From Paenibacillus aestuarii (GTDB lineage Bacteria; Bacillota; Bacilli; Paenibacillales; NBRC-103111), in the NCBI RefSeq assembly GCF_027789125.1, contig NZ_JAQFVF010000023.1, forward strand, positions 1 to 64,000: a DNA stretch of 64,000 nt, read 5' to 3'. The position numbers and the translations under genes are program-made. The notes under the pieces are model-generated. The model worked only from the letters and a program-made list of their open reading frames with translations, ran no database searches and was not told the origin of the DNA. Positions 1 to 7,596 of the stretch are shown here, piece by piece (within the stretch, counting starts at the first letter, position 1; every line of letters begins with the position of its first letter).

Positions 1-891
1 GTCGCACGTGCAGTTAATTTTCGTGGAATCGTGGTCGGTAATCCAATATCCTTTACGAATGATGAAGAAGGATTTCAAAATCTTCTTCGATGGATTCATT
101 CACTGCAAGCAGCTCATAGCCTTAGTTCGGCTATTGTTGGCATGGAACCTACCGGTCATTACTGGCTAAACGTCTCTAAATGGCTCTCCGAGCGTGAATA
201 TGAAGTTGTTCTCGTTAATCCTCATCTTGTAAAAAAGAATAAAGAAAACCGCGACAATACGCCATCAAAGAGCGACAAAAAGGATGCTCTGGTCATCGCT
301 GACATGGTTAAGAACGGCTACTACTCATTCACTCGCAACACTCCTGAAGCCTTTGAAGAACTTCGAGTCTTTCTCTCAAACAGGGACTCTGTCGTGACGA
401 GACTCGTTAGTGCTAAAAACCAAATCCATCGTTGGGTTGACGTTGTGTTTCCCGAGTTGCGGCAAGTCTTTAAAGACCTTATGTGCAAAGGCTCATTGGC
501 CACATTACGACTTTTTTCAACACCTGAAGAAATGAAGAAATTAGAGCCTCAAGATGTGGTATATGGATGGAAGTCCCTAATGAAACGTCAGCCTGGCGAA
601 AGAAAGGCTCTAGCACTAATTGCTCTTGCTAGTCATTCTGTTGGTTCTAAACAAGCTACATATGCGTACAAGCTTCATTTAAAGCAGCTTCTGGCCGAAT
701 ACGATCTTGCGTGCGAGCAGCTTAAAATAGTAGAGGCAGAGATTATTACTGTTTTAGACCGCATTCCTTTTGCTAAATCAATGCTTGCTGTTAAAGGGAT
801 TAACGCGATTTCACTTGCAGGTATTCTTGGTGAAGCAGGGGATTTAAGTGGCTTTGTACACGGAAATGCATTGCTTTATTTCGAGCATTAG
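1..891 (+). pseudogene. IS110-family transposase, 5' cut by window edge, 3' truncated
   Basis: This is the N-terminal (DEDD nuclease) half of an IS110-type transposase. Visible motifs are the MEPTGHYW block, the VNPHLVKKNKENRDNTPSK block and SDKKDALVIADM, all typical of the family. The frame is open back to base 1, so the true start lies outside the window; the first internal start is a GTG at 31. The C-terminal transposase_20 domain begins (KGINAISLAGILGEAGDL) but after about base 870 the reading changes and stops at 891. The conserved C-terminal serine region is missing, so the copy should be inactive. Confidence 0.85.
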
Positions 892-1567
892 GACCAGAAA
901 GATTCACAAAGTTTGGGAAAATAGACCTGAGCTTAATAGATGAATATATGGCAAGAGGGTTCATAAATAGAAGTGATTTTAACAATTATAGGAAACTGGT
1001 GAATGTGACGATAAAGTATCTCTTAATCGAAAAAAGTAAAGAAGATGCAATTTCTTGTTATTGAATGGGGGTTTAGAAATAGCAACTCAGTTATTTCAAG
1101 AAACAATTCTTGAATTTAAGCGAAGATTGTTTAATAATACAAATCTCTATCAAGTAGATAATAGAGAGATGTTTAAATGGATTTTAAATAGAGTATCATC
1201 AGAAATGTTTATTAATTATTTCTATGAATGGCTCGAGATCGCCCAGGAAGGATCTGAAAAAATAGAAACACCTAATTGGGATTATATTAGAAAAATGACG
1301 GAAAGGAGTATACCCAAAATTATTTACAAACATCTAGGGGATGTTAGCCAAAAACAGTCGATTGAAGTAATTCTCCAATGTAATAGGAGGCTAAATTTAA
1401 AAAGTTTAAAATGTTCTCTAAGTTCGATGAAAATAAGAAAGAGTATACTTCAAATGAAGTCATTTAATCCATTGAGAGTATCCATGCTAATTTTCAATAA
1501 TCCAAGTGAAGAAAATAAATCAATTCGAGATTACGTTGATAAATATGTTAGAAAATTAACTATTTAA
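870..1567 (+). pseudogene. Unrecognised gene in two frames, fused to the broken IS110 end
   Basis: Two protein-like readings follow the transposase break. One runs 870-1064 (contains LFRALGPERFTKFGKIDL, ending EDAISCY). The other runs 1055-1567 from a TTG (170 aa, ends VRKLTI). They overlap in different frames around 1055-1064, which fits a single-base frameshift in one original gene of about 230 codons. The sequence is AT-rich and Lys/Ile/Asn-rich compared with the IS110 part, suggesting acquired DNA. No family was recognised. The second reading could also be an independent small gene, but no good ribosome-binding site precedes it. Confidence 0.4.
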
Positions 1568-1583
1568 AAAAGCCACAAAAACC

Positions 1584-1617
1584 AAAACCATCGTCAAAAT
1601 AATGGCGATGGTTTTTT
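1584..1617 (+). terminator. Intrinsic terminator
   Basis: Ten-bp stem AAAACCATCG (1584-1593) pairs with CGATGGTTTT (1606-1615) and is followed by T residues. It closes the unrecognised gene that ends at 1567. Confidence 0.75.
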
Positions 1618-2299
1618 GTCGGGAATGGGATAAAGTTCTTGTCATTTATGACATCAAGTTCTTGTCAACCGACAGACAAGTAGGGCACAATAACAAGGGT
1701 TTTACTCACTTTATAGACATATGTATAAAATACGGGTTTTGTGAAAAAGTATGGAGATTTGTGTTTGGGAAGCTCTCCCCTGTCTTGGAGTCGGAGTCGC
1801 TACATAGCCTATGAAGGCAACAATCGTAGGTACACTAGTCGCCTTTCGATACGATCACATGAAGACATCAAAAATCGGACAGGCTGATCTGCTGCAGCAT
1901 GGCGATCACAAATTTCCGACAACGGTTAGCGTGCTGGATGTCGGCAATGGTTCCGTCTCCCAGCCAGGATACTTTAACCCAATCGTCAGTTTGGCCGACT
2001 CCAAAGCTTTGGTACAAAACCGCCGTATTGCCGGCAGCCGATGCCATTAAAAGAACTAGAAGTTGGGGAACGATCATCCCGAGCAGCAGCACGATGGCTA
2101 TCTATACATTAATTTTTTCTCACAATCACGCCCTATGCAATCGTTTACAAGTTTATTCCAATATCTTTCTACAACTTAGGCCTCCCCAATTACACGCATA
2201 CATTCGTCGTTTCGTATATACACAACAAAGTCCCTCCATATTTGCTTCGATGCAATCTGCTCCCTGTTTTAAACGAACGTGTCAGTTAATGGATATAAA
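1618..2299. other. Gene-poor stretch with one possible relic
   Basis: No convincing intact gene. The element AAGTTCTTGTCA occurs twice close together (about 1634 and 1651). A minus-strand reading at 1868-2092 looks coding and is listed separately. The rest shows nothing recognisable. Confidence 0.4.
1868..2092 (-). pseudogene. Possible membrane-protein relic, unknown family
   Basis: A 74-codon minus-strand reading starts with a hydrophobic stretch (LLLGMIVPQLLVLLMASAAG) and continues with DDWVKVSWLGDGTIADIQ, which has the composition of a real protein. The open frame continues upstream with more hydrophobic residues, and no ribosome-binding site was seen. It may be the remaining C-terminal part of a membrane protein. 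The family is not recognised. Confidence 0.25.
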
Positions 2300-3004
2300 T
2301 TAAGAAATCCATTTGGCGACAAGAAAAGCAATTCCCGCTGCCAAACCACCGACCAATGTTGTTTGCCATGCACTTTTAAATGGTTTGGAGCCCGTAAATC
2401 TACCTTTGATGTAGCCAAATATAAATAATGCAACTAGTGTAGCAATAACAGATATCAGCAGAGCTGAGAATGCATTATGGATGAAAATGTAAGGTGACAA
2501 TGGGATGAGTCCGCCAATGATGTACGAGAGACCGATGGTTAATGAGCTATTTCTGGCCCTTTTGGGTTCTGGTTCTTCCAGTCCAAGTTCATGTTTCATC
2601 ATAAAATCAACCCATTTTTCCGGATCTTTGCTAATCGCTTCTACAGCTGAATTGACATCAGTGTCTCCAAGACCCCAGCTTCTTAGAACGTCAGCTACCT
2701 CTTCTTTTTCCTTGTCAGGAACCTCACTGACTTCTCTGCGCTCTCTTTCCAACTCGTTTGCATAGTGTTCTTGGTCCGTTCGTGCGGCCAGGTATCCACC
2801 GAGCCCCATTGCGATTGAACCTGCAGCAATTTCGGCAAGCCCAGCTATGACAACAACATTAGTTCCCGAGACAGCCCCAGACAACCCTGCGGCTAGCGCA
2901 AAAGGAACCGTTAGCCCATCAGACATGCCGATCACAATATCCCGAATAAAATCAGGAGCAGCAAAATGTTGTTCCTTGTGCTGTTTGTATGCTGTATATT
3001 CCAT
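2300..3004 (-). CDS. VIT1/CCC1-family transporter
   Basis: A 234-aa integral membrane protein of the vacuolar iron transporter (DUF125/CCC1) family, which moves Fe2+ or Mn2+ across membranes. The N-terminal half carries the family signature (IRDIVIGMSDGLTVPFALAAG, then helices around SGTNVVVIAGLAEIAAGSIAMGLGGYLA). A central acidic cytoplasmic segment of about 60 residues follows, rich in Glu and containing MKHELGLEEPEPKRA. Three further helices end the protein. AAGGAGTGATG lies just upstream of the ATG. In bacteria such proteins handle metal overload; metal specificity cannot be read here. It stands alone, next to decayed DNA. Confidence 0.85.
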   Translation of the reverse strand: MEYTAYKQHKEQHFAAPDFIRDIVIGMSDGLTVPFALAAGLSGAVSGTNVVVIAGLAEIAAGSIAMGLGGYLAARTDQEHYANELERERREVSEVPDKEKEEVADVLRSWGLGDTDVNSAVEAISKDPEKWVDFMMKHELGLEEPEPKRARNSSLTIGLSYIIGGLIPLSPYIFIHNAFSALLISVIATLVALFIFGYIKGRFTGSKPFKSAWQTTLVGGLAAGIAFLVAKWIS

Positions 3005-3128
3005 ATTGACATCACTCCTTTTATTTATTAGAACTTAATGATGTGTTTGAGTGGGTTAATTATGTAATCTTACAATAAGTATTTGTATATATATGAAACT
3101 TATGTGGGCTATGGATCGATAGTCACTT

Positions 3129-3350
3129 CTAAAGCCCATCTGACGTACCATTCCTACCGTTCCGACCAAAGGACGCCGTGAACTGAAGCGTGACTTTTGC
3201 ATCCATGCCTCGGATAAAATTCACGAACAGTGACTTCGAAGCTTCCGTCGCCTCAAAAACGCTTGACATTCGCCAAGTCGGGCTATTTCGTTGAAGAAAA
3301 ATCCGTTCGAAATTACTCCCTTGGATTGTCGACTCATTGAATAATAACAA
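3129..3350 (-). CDS. Unrecognised 73-aa reading frame
   Basis: An open frame from a TTG at 3350 encodes 73 aa ending GRNGRNGTSDGL. Codon use looks plausible (FERIFLQRNSPTWRMSSVFE). No ribosome-binding site was seen, no family was recognised, and it has no operon partner. It may be repeat-derived rather than a functional gene. Confidence 0.25.
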   Translation of the reverse strand: MLLFNESTIQGSNFERIFLQRNSPTWRMSSVFEATEASKSLFVNFIRGMDAKVTLQFTASFGRNGRNGTSDGL

Positions 3351-3412
3351 AAAGAAGCCTTAGAACCCGTAACATAGGAGCTAAAGACTTCTGTTTATGA
3401 AGATCATTGACT

Positions 3413-3907
3413 TCATTCATTATTTGATTTAATATCATTGGTTGATCGGTTAGCTTTTCCCAGGTCTAGACCGCCTTGCTGCTGTCCTGGACCTTTATGC
3501 ATTTGGCTGCGGTCGGGATGCACCATCTTGCCGCCTAAATCACCTGTGTACGAAACAAGACCAACACCAATTAACATGATAAACAGATACAAAAGATTCT
3601 TACCGATATCCACTTTTTTTCTCCAAAGTATTCCTAGACGAACTAACGTTATTAAGATGGAGAGCATCATGGTTATCTTTCCATACAGTTCGTGCTGAGG
3701 AAAGAGTGGATTTCGCTCACCTTCAGGTCCTGTGATGACCGCAACAATAGCCCCCAATGTTCCCACAATAAGACAAAGAATACCCGCGGTATGCCAATCC
3801 TTTTTCTTTAAAATCATGGCTAGCAGATCAAAGACAAAACTGAACAAGAGCATGGCGATCGGGATGTGAATCACTAAAAAATGTGCATTTCGAATCAGAT
3901 AACTCAT
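3413..3907 (-). CDS. DUF2231-type membrane protein
   Basis: A 164-aa protein with four predicted transmembrane segments and the DUF2231 pattern: an N-terminal HFLVIHIPIAMLLFSFVFDL helix with conserved His residues, GPEGERNP between helices, and a C-terminal helix ending in SYTGDLGGKMVHP. Members often sit next to redox or haem genes and are thought to be membrane redox-associated, but their function is not established. The hydrophilic tail is Gln/Gly rich. GAGGGAG precedes the ATG. The next minus-strand gene is more than 400 bp away, beyond a pseudogene. Confidence 0.75.
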   Translation of the reverse strand: MSYLIRNAHFLVIHIPIAMLLFSFVFDLLAMILKKKDWHTAGILCLIVGTLGAIVAVITGPEGERNPLFPQHELYGKITMMLSILITLVRLGILWRKKVDIGKNLLYLFIMLIGVGLVSYTGDLGGKMVHPDRSQMHKGPGQQQGGLDLGKANRSTNDIKSNNE

Positions 3908-4035
3908 GCTTTTCTCTCCCTCTCTTCATTCAAAAGTTATTTACTGTTATACCAAAATAATCTTAAAATTCTATTAAAATAATGTGAATGTTGATTCATC
4001 ACCGTTTTCAGCGGGGGATTTGATCGTACGCAAGG

Positions 4036-4330
4036 GCTGTGGTTGACGTTAGAACACCTGCCGAATATGATCAAGGCTCGATAGACAAAGCGTTCAAAAT
4101 GACGAATGACGGTCCGCGCGGCAGATTAAATGAGCCTGAAGTAGCATGATATGTAGGTGTTCTGCCAGATAGGGCTGCGTGGACTTACAGCTTTCTGGAT
4201 CTTGGCTCAAAAAGGTTATAAAGCGAAAAATTTATCGGACGGTTACAAGACTTATTCCATACAATATTTCGTAAATAACAGAACAAAAAACAAAAAAGAG
4301 ACCGATGCGTATCCGGTCTCTTTCCGTTAA
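4036..4330 (+). pseudogene. Relic of C-terminal rhodanese domain of a CoA-disulfide reductase-like enzyme
   Basis: Three short frame-broken pieces can be joined into one domain. AVVDVRTPAEYDQGSIDKAF starts at 4036. A degenerate middle follows, with a stop after RLNEPEVA. GLRGLTAFWILAQKGYKAKN and LSDGYKTYS then run to about 4265. The order matches the rhodanese tail found on bacterial CoA-disulfide reductase/NADH oxidase-like flavoproteins, including the GLRG and SGGY(K)TY hallmarks. The FAD-binding part is absent. In-frame stops and shifts make it non-functional. It lies beside the sulfur cluster and probably belonged to it. Confidence 0.6.
4292..4323 (-). terminator. Intrinsic terminator of the DUF302 gene
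   Basis: A perfect 10-bp stem, AAAGAGACCG (4295-4304) with CGGTCTCTTT (4314-4323), is followed on the minus strand by a T-rich tract. It begins only three bases after the stop codon of the DUF302 gene. Confidence 0.85.
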
Positions 4331-4716
4331 GACATTGCTGCTTTATCTATACAAGAGATCAATCTTTTTTCTACATCCTCTGCAATGCCTTTGAGTACGC
4401 CATTATCCACCAATCCAATTAAAGCCGTTGGTTTGGGCAGACCGATTTTCGTTTTTCCCAATTCCTCATAAACGGTGATTTTACAAGGTAGGAAATATCC
4501 TATAAGAGCATTTTCACTAAGTACACGTTTTGCTTCGACAGGATTACATACCTCGAGTATGTGATAGTTCTGCTCAAGTTCTACTCCCTTCTCCCTTAAC
4601 TTCTCCTGCATATCCAAATGCCATAGCACACCGAACTTTTCTTTCTTTAAATGCCGTTCCAATTTCTCTATAGTTTGAACAATTGTAAGATCAGTTTCAA
4701 TCGTATAATGGAACAT
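4327..4716 (-). CDS. DUF302-domain protein
   Basis: A 129-aa soluble protein with the DUF302 layout: an N-terminal beta-alpha segment (MFHYTIETDLTIVQTIEKLE), the central NYHILEVCNPVEAKRVL block containing a Cys, then IGYFLPCKITVYEE with a second Cys. DUF302 proteins often accompany sulfur-handling and metal-stress genes in Bacillales and their activity is unknown. It has its own terminator and lies at the left edge of the rhodanese/CstR cluster. GAGAGG lies about 10 bases before the ATG. Confidence 0.75.
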   Translation of the reverse strand: MFHYTIETDLTIVQTIEKLERHLKKEKFGVLWHLDMQEKLREKGVELEQNYHILEVCNPVEAKRVLSENALIGYFLPCKITVYEELGKTKIGLPKPTALIGLVDNGVLKGIAEDVEKRLISCIDKAAMS

Positions 4717-4813
4717 CCGTCTCTAACCTCTCTTTCAACAATTTCTTATTTACAATCATGTTTTCTTCACCTTATAATTCGTAGTATACAAATCGGAATT
4801 AGGAGGAATCATA

Positions 4814-4996
4814 TTGACCTTTATAAAACTCATTACACAAGAAAAATGCCCTGTTTGCCATGAAACGTTGATCACAAACAAATCTAATGTGTTACTGTCA
4901 CATATTATAAAAACTTGTCCAAAAAACCATTACGAAAAGGAATTCATCCCATCCCTAGAAGGCTATGTGGAGCATTACAGTACGCCGACAAAATAA
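4814..4996 (+). CDS. Small CPVC zinc-ribbon-like protein
   Basis: A 60-aa protein from a TTG at 4814, supported by a perfect AGGAGG at 4801-4806 with seven-base spacing. It holds one CPVC knuckle near residue 12 and a later CP near residue 36, fitting a small zinc- or thiol-binding fold. It runs against its neighbours and shares a two-way terminator with the next rhodanese. Its location suggests a role in sulfur stress; the function is unknown. Confidence 0.65.
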   Translation: MTFIKLITQEKCPVCHETLITNKSNVLLSHIIKTCPKNHYEKEFIPSLEGYVEHYSTPTK

Positions 4997-5031
4997 GTAT
5001 TTGCAAATACTTCATACTTATGTAAATGTAA

Positions 5032-5069
5032 AAAAATCATTAGCTCTCACGTGTGAGCTAATGATTTTT
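5032..5069. terminator. Bidirectional terminator
   Basis: An inverted repeat of about 15 bp, AAAAATCATTAGCTC against GAGCTAATGATTTTT, is flanked by A and T runs. It lies between the plus-strand zinc-ribbon gene and the minus-strand rhodanese and can serve both. Confidence 0.85.
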
Positions 5070-5072
5070 GCT

Positions 5073-5459
5073 TCATTTCGATAGTTTTCCGTTCCATGTC
5101 ATGATGCCACCTTGCAGATGGGTGAGCTCACGGAAGCCGTTCTTTTGCAGTATTCTCGCCGCCTGTTTGCTTCTCATACCGCTTTGACAATATAAATAGA
5201 TACTTTTCCCCGCCGGGATTTCGCTGATTCGTTGCTTGATTTGAGATAACGGAATATTAACAGCTCCGGCAATATACCCTCGCTTGACTTCACCCGGTTC
5301 CCGAACATCAACCAGCACTTTATTATGGTTTGTTTTCATTTCTTCCTGGAATTGATCCGCACTTAAGTTCTTAAGTCCTTTCACCCCGGCGAATCGTGAA
5401 TAAATAAACCAAGCGAGGAGTGCGATGACCATAATTCGAACTATCAGATTTACATCCAC
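5073..5459 (-). CDS. Membrane-anchored single-domain rhodanese
   Basis: A 128-aa sulfurtransferase. Residues 1-22 form a transmembrane helix (NLIVRIMVIALLAWFIY); residues about 32-126 form one rhodanese domain with VLVDVREPGEV and the active-site loop CQSGMRS, catalytic Cys91. Rhodaneses carry a persulfide on this Cys and pass it to cyanide, thiols or TusA-type carriers. The gene follows the CstR gene by 24 bp, so the two are probably co-transcribed under CstR control. The ATG is preceded by AGGAGGT. Confidence 0.85.
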   Translation of the reverse strand: MDVNLIVRIMVIALLAWFIYSRFAGVKGLKNLSADQFQEEMKTNHNKVLVDVREPGEVKRGYIAGAVNIPLSQIKQRISEIPAGKSIYLYCQSGMRSKQAARILQKNGFRELTHLQGGIMTWNGKLSK

Positions 5460-5483
5460 CGATATTACCTCCTTTCCTATTGC

Positions 5484-5744
5484 TTATCGGCTTTTCACCA
5501 GCAATTCGATCGCCTGCTGAACAACTTTGCTTGTATCTCCTCCAGCTTCCTTCTCTTCCAAAATACATTGCTCAAGATTGACTGCAACGATGTAGGCGAT
5601 GGCTTTATCCGCAGCACTCCTTACGGCAGACAATTGGGCGACAACATCTTTGCAAGGCTGCTCTTCCTCCATCATCTTCAGCACACCACGAATTTGTCCT
5701 TCTACCCGCTTTAATCTCTTTTTAACGTCCTCATCATATTGCAT
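5484..5744 (-). CDS. cstR: CstR-type persulfide-sensing repressor (CsoR/RcnR family)
   Basis: An 86-aa all-helical repressor of the DUF156 (CsoR/RcnR) family. The start KKRLKRVEGQIRGV is the family signature. The sensor thiols fall at Cys31 and Cys60, the pair used by Staphylococcus aureus CstR, and Asn56 stands where copper-sensing CsoR has its His ligand. This favours a persulfide/sulfide sensor over a copper sensor. CstR releases DNA when its Cys pair is cross-linked by reactive sulfur. The B. subtilis counterpart by position would be yrkD. A degenerate operator lies at 5765-5780, 20 bp before the start, implying autoregulation. AAAGGTGG precedes the ATG. Confidence 0.85.
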   Translation of the reverse strand: MQYDEDVKKRLKRVEGQIRGVLKMMEEEQPCKDVVAQLSAVRSAADKAIAYIVAVNLEQCILEEKEAGGDTSKVVQQAIELLVKSR

Positions 5745-5764
5745 ATTATGACCACCTTTCCTTT

Positions 5765-5780
5765 ATACCGGTATAGGTAC
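5765..5780. promoter_or_regulatory. Degenerate CstR-type operator before cstR
   Basis: ATACCG-GTAT-AGGTAC fits the 6-4-6 pattern ATACCC-N4-GGGTAT with three or four mismatches. It also contains the exact palindrome TATACCGGTATA (5764-5775). Confidence 0.5.
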
Positions 5781-5826
5781 ATTATTACCGAACGGTTTCG
5801 TAAAAACAATGCTGCTCTCCGCCTCG

Positions 5827-6303
5827 TTAAATAAACAAATTGACTTTGGCATCTGCAGCGTCACCCAAGTATGCGGCAACGCCTGCATATTCAATACCGT
5901 CCAGAAGCTCTTCATTCTGCAAGCCAAGCAGGTCCATCGTCATGGTGCAAGCAACCAATTTAACTCCTTGTTCCTGAGCTAATTCGATGAGCTGTGGCAG
6001 CGTCATAGCGTTGTGCTTTTTTATAACGTGCTTAATCATTTTGGGACCAAGTCCGCCAAAGTTCATTCTGGACAGACCCAGCTTGTCCGCTCCGCGGGGC
6101 ATCATTTTCGCAAACATTCTCTCCAGCCAGCCTTTCTTCACGAGTACAGACTCATCCTTACGGAGCGCATTCAGGCCCCAAAACGTGAAGAAAATGGTCA
6201 CCTCATGATCGTAAGCAGCAGCTCCATTGGCAATAATGAACGCAGCTATTGCTTTATCCAATTCCCCACTAAATAAGACAATCGTTGATTTTTCTTTATT
6301 CAT
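5827..6303 (-). CDS. DsrE/DsrF-like sulfur carrier (YrkE-like)
   Basis: A 158-aa DsrE/F/H-like protein. It starts with the family's beta strand (TIVLFSGELDKAIAAFIIAN), has HEVTIFFTFWGL, a long central insert rich in Met/Lys/Arg, and the conserved thiol loop VKLVACTMTMDLLG. Such proteins relay protein-bound persulfide together with TusA and rhodaneses. In B. subtilis, yrkE next to the CsoR-like yrkD is the closest layout. It has its own promoter region with an operator at 6332-6347. Confidence 0.8.
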   Translation of the reverse strand: MNKEKSTIVLFSGELDKAIAAFIIANGAAAYDHEVTIFFTFWGLNALRKDESVLVKKGWLERMFAKMMPRGADKLGLSRMNFGGLGPKMIKHVIKKHNAMTLPQLIELAQEQGVKLVACTMTMDLLGLQNEELLDGIEYAGVAAYLGDAADAKVNLFI

Positions 6304-6331
6304 TTAAATATCAATCCTTTCTCTTTTACAT

Positions 6332-6347
6332 ATACATGTATGGGTAT
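6332..6347. promoter_or_regulatory. CstR-type operator before the first DsrE-like gene
   Basis: ATACAT-GTAT-GGGTAT keeps a perfect right arm and four of six bases on the left of the 6-4-6 palindrome. It sits 28 bp before the start at 6303. Confidence 0.5.
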
Positions 6348-6370
6348 AAAATCGGGATAAAAAAATATTC

Positions 6371-6763
6371 CTACTTACATGACCGAAGAAAACAAAGACT
6401 TTGTGGCATTTCCTCAAAATTTCGATATGCATCCATACCGTTTTCTAGATAGAAGAGATGATGATAGCCTTCTTTTTGCAGTAGTCTTGCCGCTTTTCGA
6501 CATTGGTACTTTGAGTCTGCTATAATGACAATTTTATCTTCAACATACAATCCTGTTTTTTTAACATAGGGCAATCTCCCTAACGAAATAGAAATTGACC
6601 CTTTTATGTGGCCGGAATAATAATCATTCTGATCTCGGACATCAAGTATTTTTATCTTTGCATGATTTTCCTTGTTCAGAGCAGCCAATGCAGCGGCATC
6701 TATCTTTGTAAGACCTTGTATAGGCCTGATTCGTTGAATACCATAGATCACGAAGATCAGCAT
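6371..6763 (-). CDS. Membrane-anchored rhodanese-like protein lacking the catalytic Cys
   Basis: A 130-aa rhodanese fold: KIKILDVRDQNDYYSGHIKG and a C-terminal LLQKEGYHHLFYLENGMDAY match the neighbouring rhodaneses. The active-site loop reads IIADSKYQCRKAA, so Ala82 replaces the catalytic Cys and a Cys appears six residues later. It cannot work as a standard sulfurtransferase. The ATG at 6763 has no ribosome-binding site, but AGGAGGG (6791-6797) lies nine bases before an in-frame ATT at 6781. Starting there adds six residues and completes a transmembrane helix (FILMLIFVIYGI). A perfect CstR-type operator lies upstream at 6819-6836. Confidence 0.7.
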   Translation of the reverse strand: MLIFVIYGIQRIRPIQGLTKIDAAALAALNKENHAKIKILDVRDQNDYYSGHIKGSISISLGRLPYVKKTGLYVEDKIVIIADSKYQCRKAARLLQKEGYHHLFYLENGMDAYRNFEEMPQSLCFLRSCK

Positions 6764-6818
6764 GAGGATAAATGTGAAAATAGTAATCTCCCTCCTTATC
6801 CTTTATACAAGAGAATTA

Positions 6819-6836
6819 TATACCCCGATGGGTATA
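6819..6836. promoter_or_regulatory. Perfect CstR-type operator
   Basis: TATACCC-CGAT-GGGTATA, with seven-base arms and no mismatch, lies before the Cys-less rhodanese gene. Confidence 0.7.
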
Positions 6837-7113
6837 CACTCAATCAGCAATTAGTGGCAGTATTGGAGGAAGTATAAAGATGATCCAGAATATTTACTCC
6901 CCTTCTGGAGAAGGCTAATTGAACGTCTTCTTTCGGTGCCATCGATATATATAAAAACGGGTGGCTGACACCAAACATCGCGCAAGGCAATAACTTTTTT
7001 AGTATCTATTAGGCTTCCCCTACGTTCTCGCTTCATCAAAATCAAAGAGAATATAAACCTCATCTTTTGATGAAATGTTCAAGCGCTCGTGTGCATGACT
7101 TCATTTATCTTTT
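6837..7113. other. Intergenic region without a supported gene
   Basis: Short frames exist on both strands but none has a ribosome-binding site or recognisable product. It lies between the terminator of the tauE-tusA operon and the operator at 6819. Confidence 0.4.
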
Positions 7114-7140
7114 AAAAAAGCCGCCACTATCGTGGCAGCC
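7114..7140 (-). terminator. Terminator of the tauE-to-tusA operon
   Basis: On the minus strand GCTGCCAC pairs with GTGGCGGC (one mismatch) and is followed by six T residues. It lies shortly after the tusA stop. Confidence 0.75.
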
Positions 7141-7149
7141 AATTTATTT

Positions 7150-7377
7150 TCAGGAGCCTTTCTTTACAACAAAGGTAAATATACCGTTGTCCTCTCGTGA
7201 TTTCAGCAGTTCATGATTGGTTTGATTGACCCATGCCTGGAAATCCTTCATAGAGCCCTTGTCAGTCGTTTGCAGCTCCATGGTTTGTCCGGGTTCGAGC
7301 GTGTCGATTCCCTTCTTTGCCTTTACAATTGGCATCGGACATGCGAGTCCTTTTGCGTCTACAACCAAGTTTGCCAT
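7150..7377 (-). CDS. TusA-family sulfur carrier (YrkI-like)
   Basis: A 75-aa TusA/SirA-fold protein. GLACPMPIVKAKKG holds the Cys-Pro motif whose Cys carries the persulfide, followed by the usual helix-strand pattern and TTDKGSMKDFQAW. The start is set by AAGGAGAG before the ATG at 7377. A longer reading to 7455 exists, but its extra N-terminus copies the tail of the MBL-fold enzyme (see findings). It is the last gene of the operon starting with tauE and would take sulfur from the rhodanese/DsrE partners. Confidence 0.85.
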   Translation of the reverse strand: MANLVVDAKGLACPMPIVKAKKGIDTLEPGQTMELQTTDKGSMKDFQAWVNQTNHELLKSREDNGIFTFVVKKGS

Positions 7378-7596
7378 ATGTGTATCTCTCCTTATATATT
7401 GATGATGAACAGCGCAGCGATTCGGGCCAGAAACATTCATCAACTCGACCCGCAATCACTCGATTCTCCATCTTTCAAATTCCTTGTTATTGCGCATCTT
7501 CAGAATAAACACAATACTACCAACGTTCATCTTAGCTAACAGCTGCTCGCAGTGATCAAGAAGCATTAGACATACTCACTCTTTCGAATGTTCACA
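7378..7596 (-). pseudogene. Relic of the MBL-fold enzyme's C-terminal end before tusA
   Basis: Just before tusA the minus strand encodes [13 protein letters not shown] followed by a stop (about 7388-7432). This nearly copies the last residues of the upstream rhodanese-MBL protein ([11 protein letters not shown], 8974-9006), and the DNA is similar too. A further short coding-like reading (DHCEQLLAKMNVGSIVFIL) lies at about 7455-7557. A second, now deleted, dioxygenase copy or a duplicated segment would explain this. Confidence 0.45.

Noticed and set aside
1602-1814. Plus-strand open frame after the first terminator
   Set aside because: It starts inside the terminator hairpin and shows no family or ribosome-binding site.
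5484-5744. Copper-sensing CsoR
   Set aside because: The copper-ligand His position is Asn, the Cys pair matches CstR, and no copper genes are nearby.
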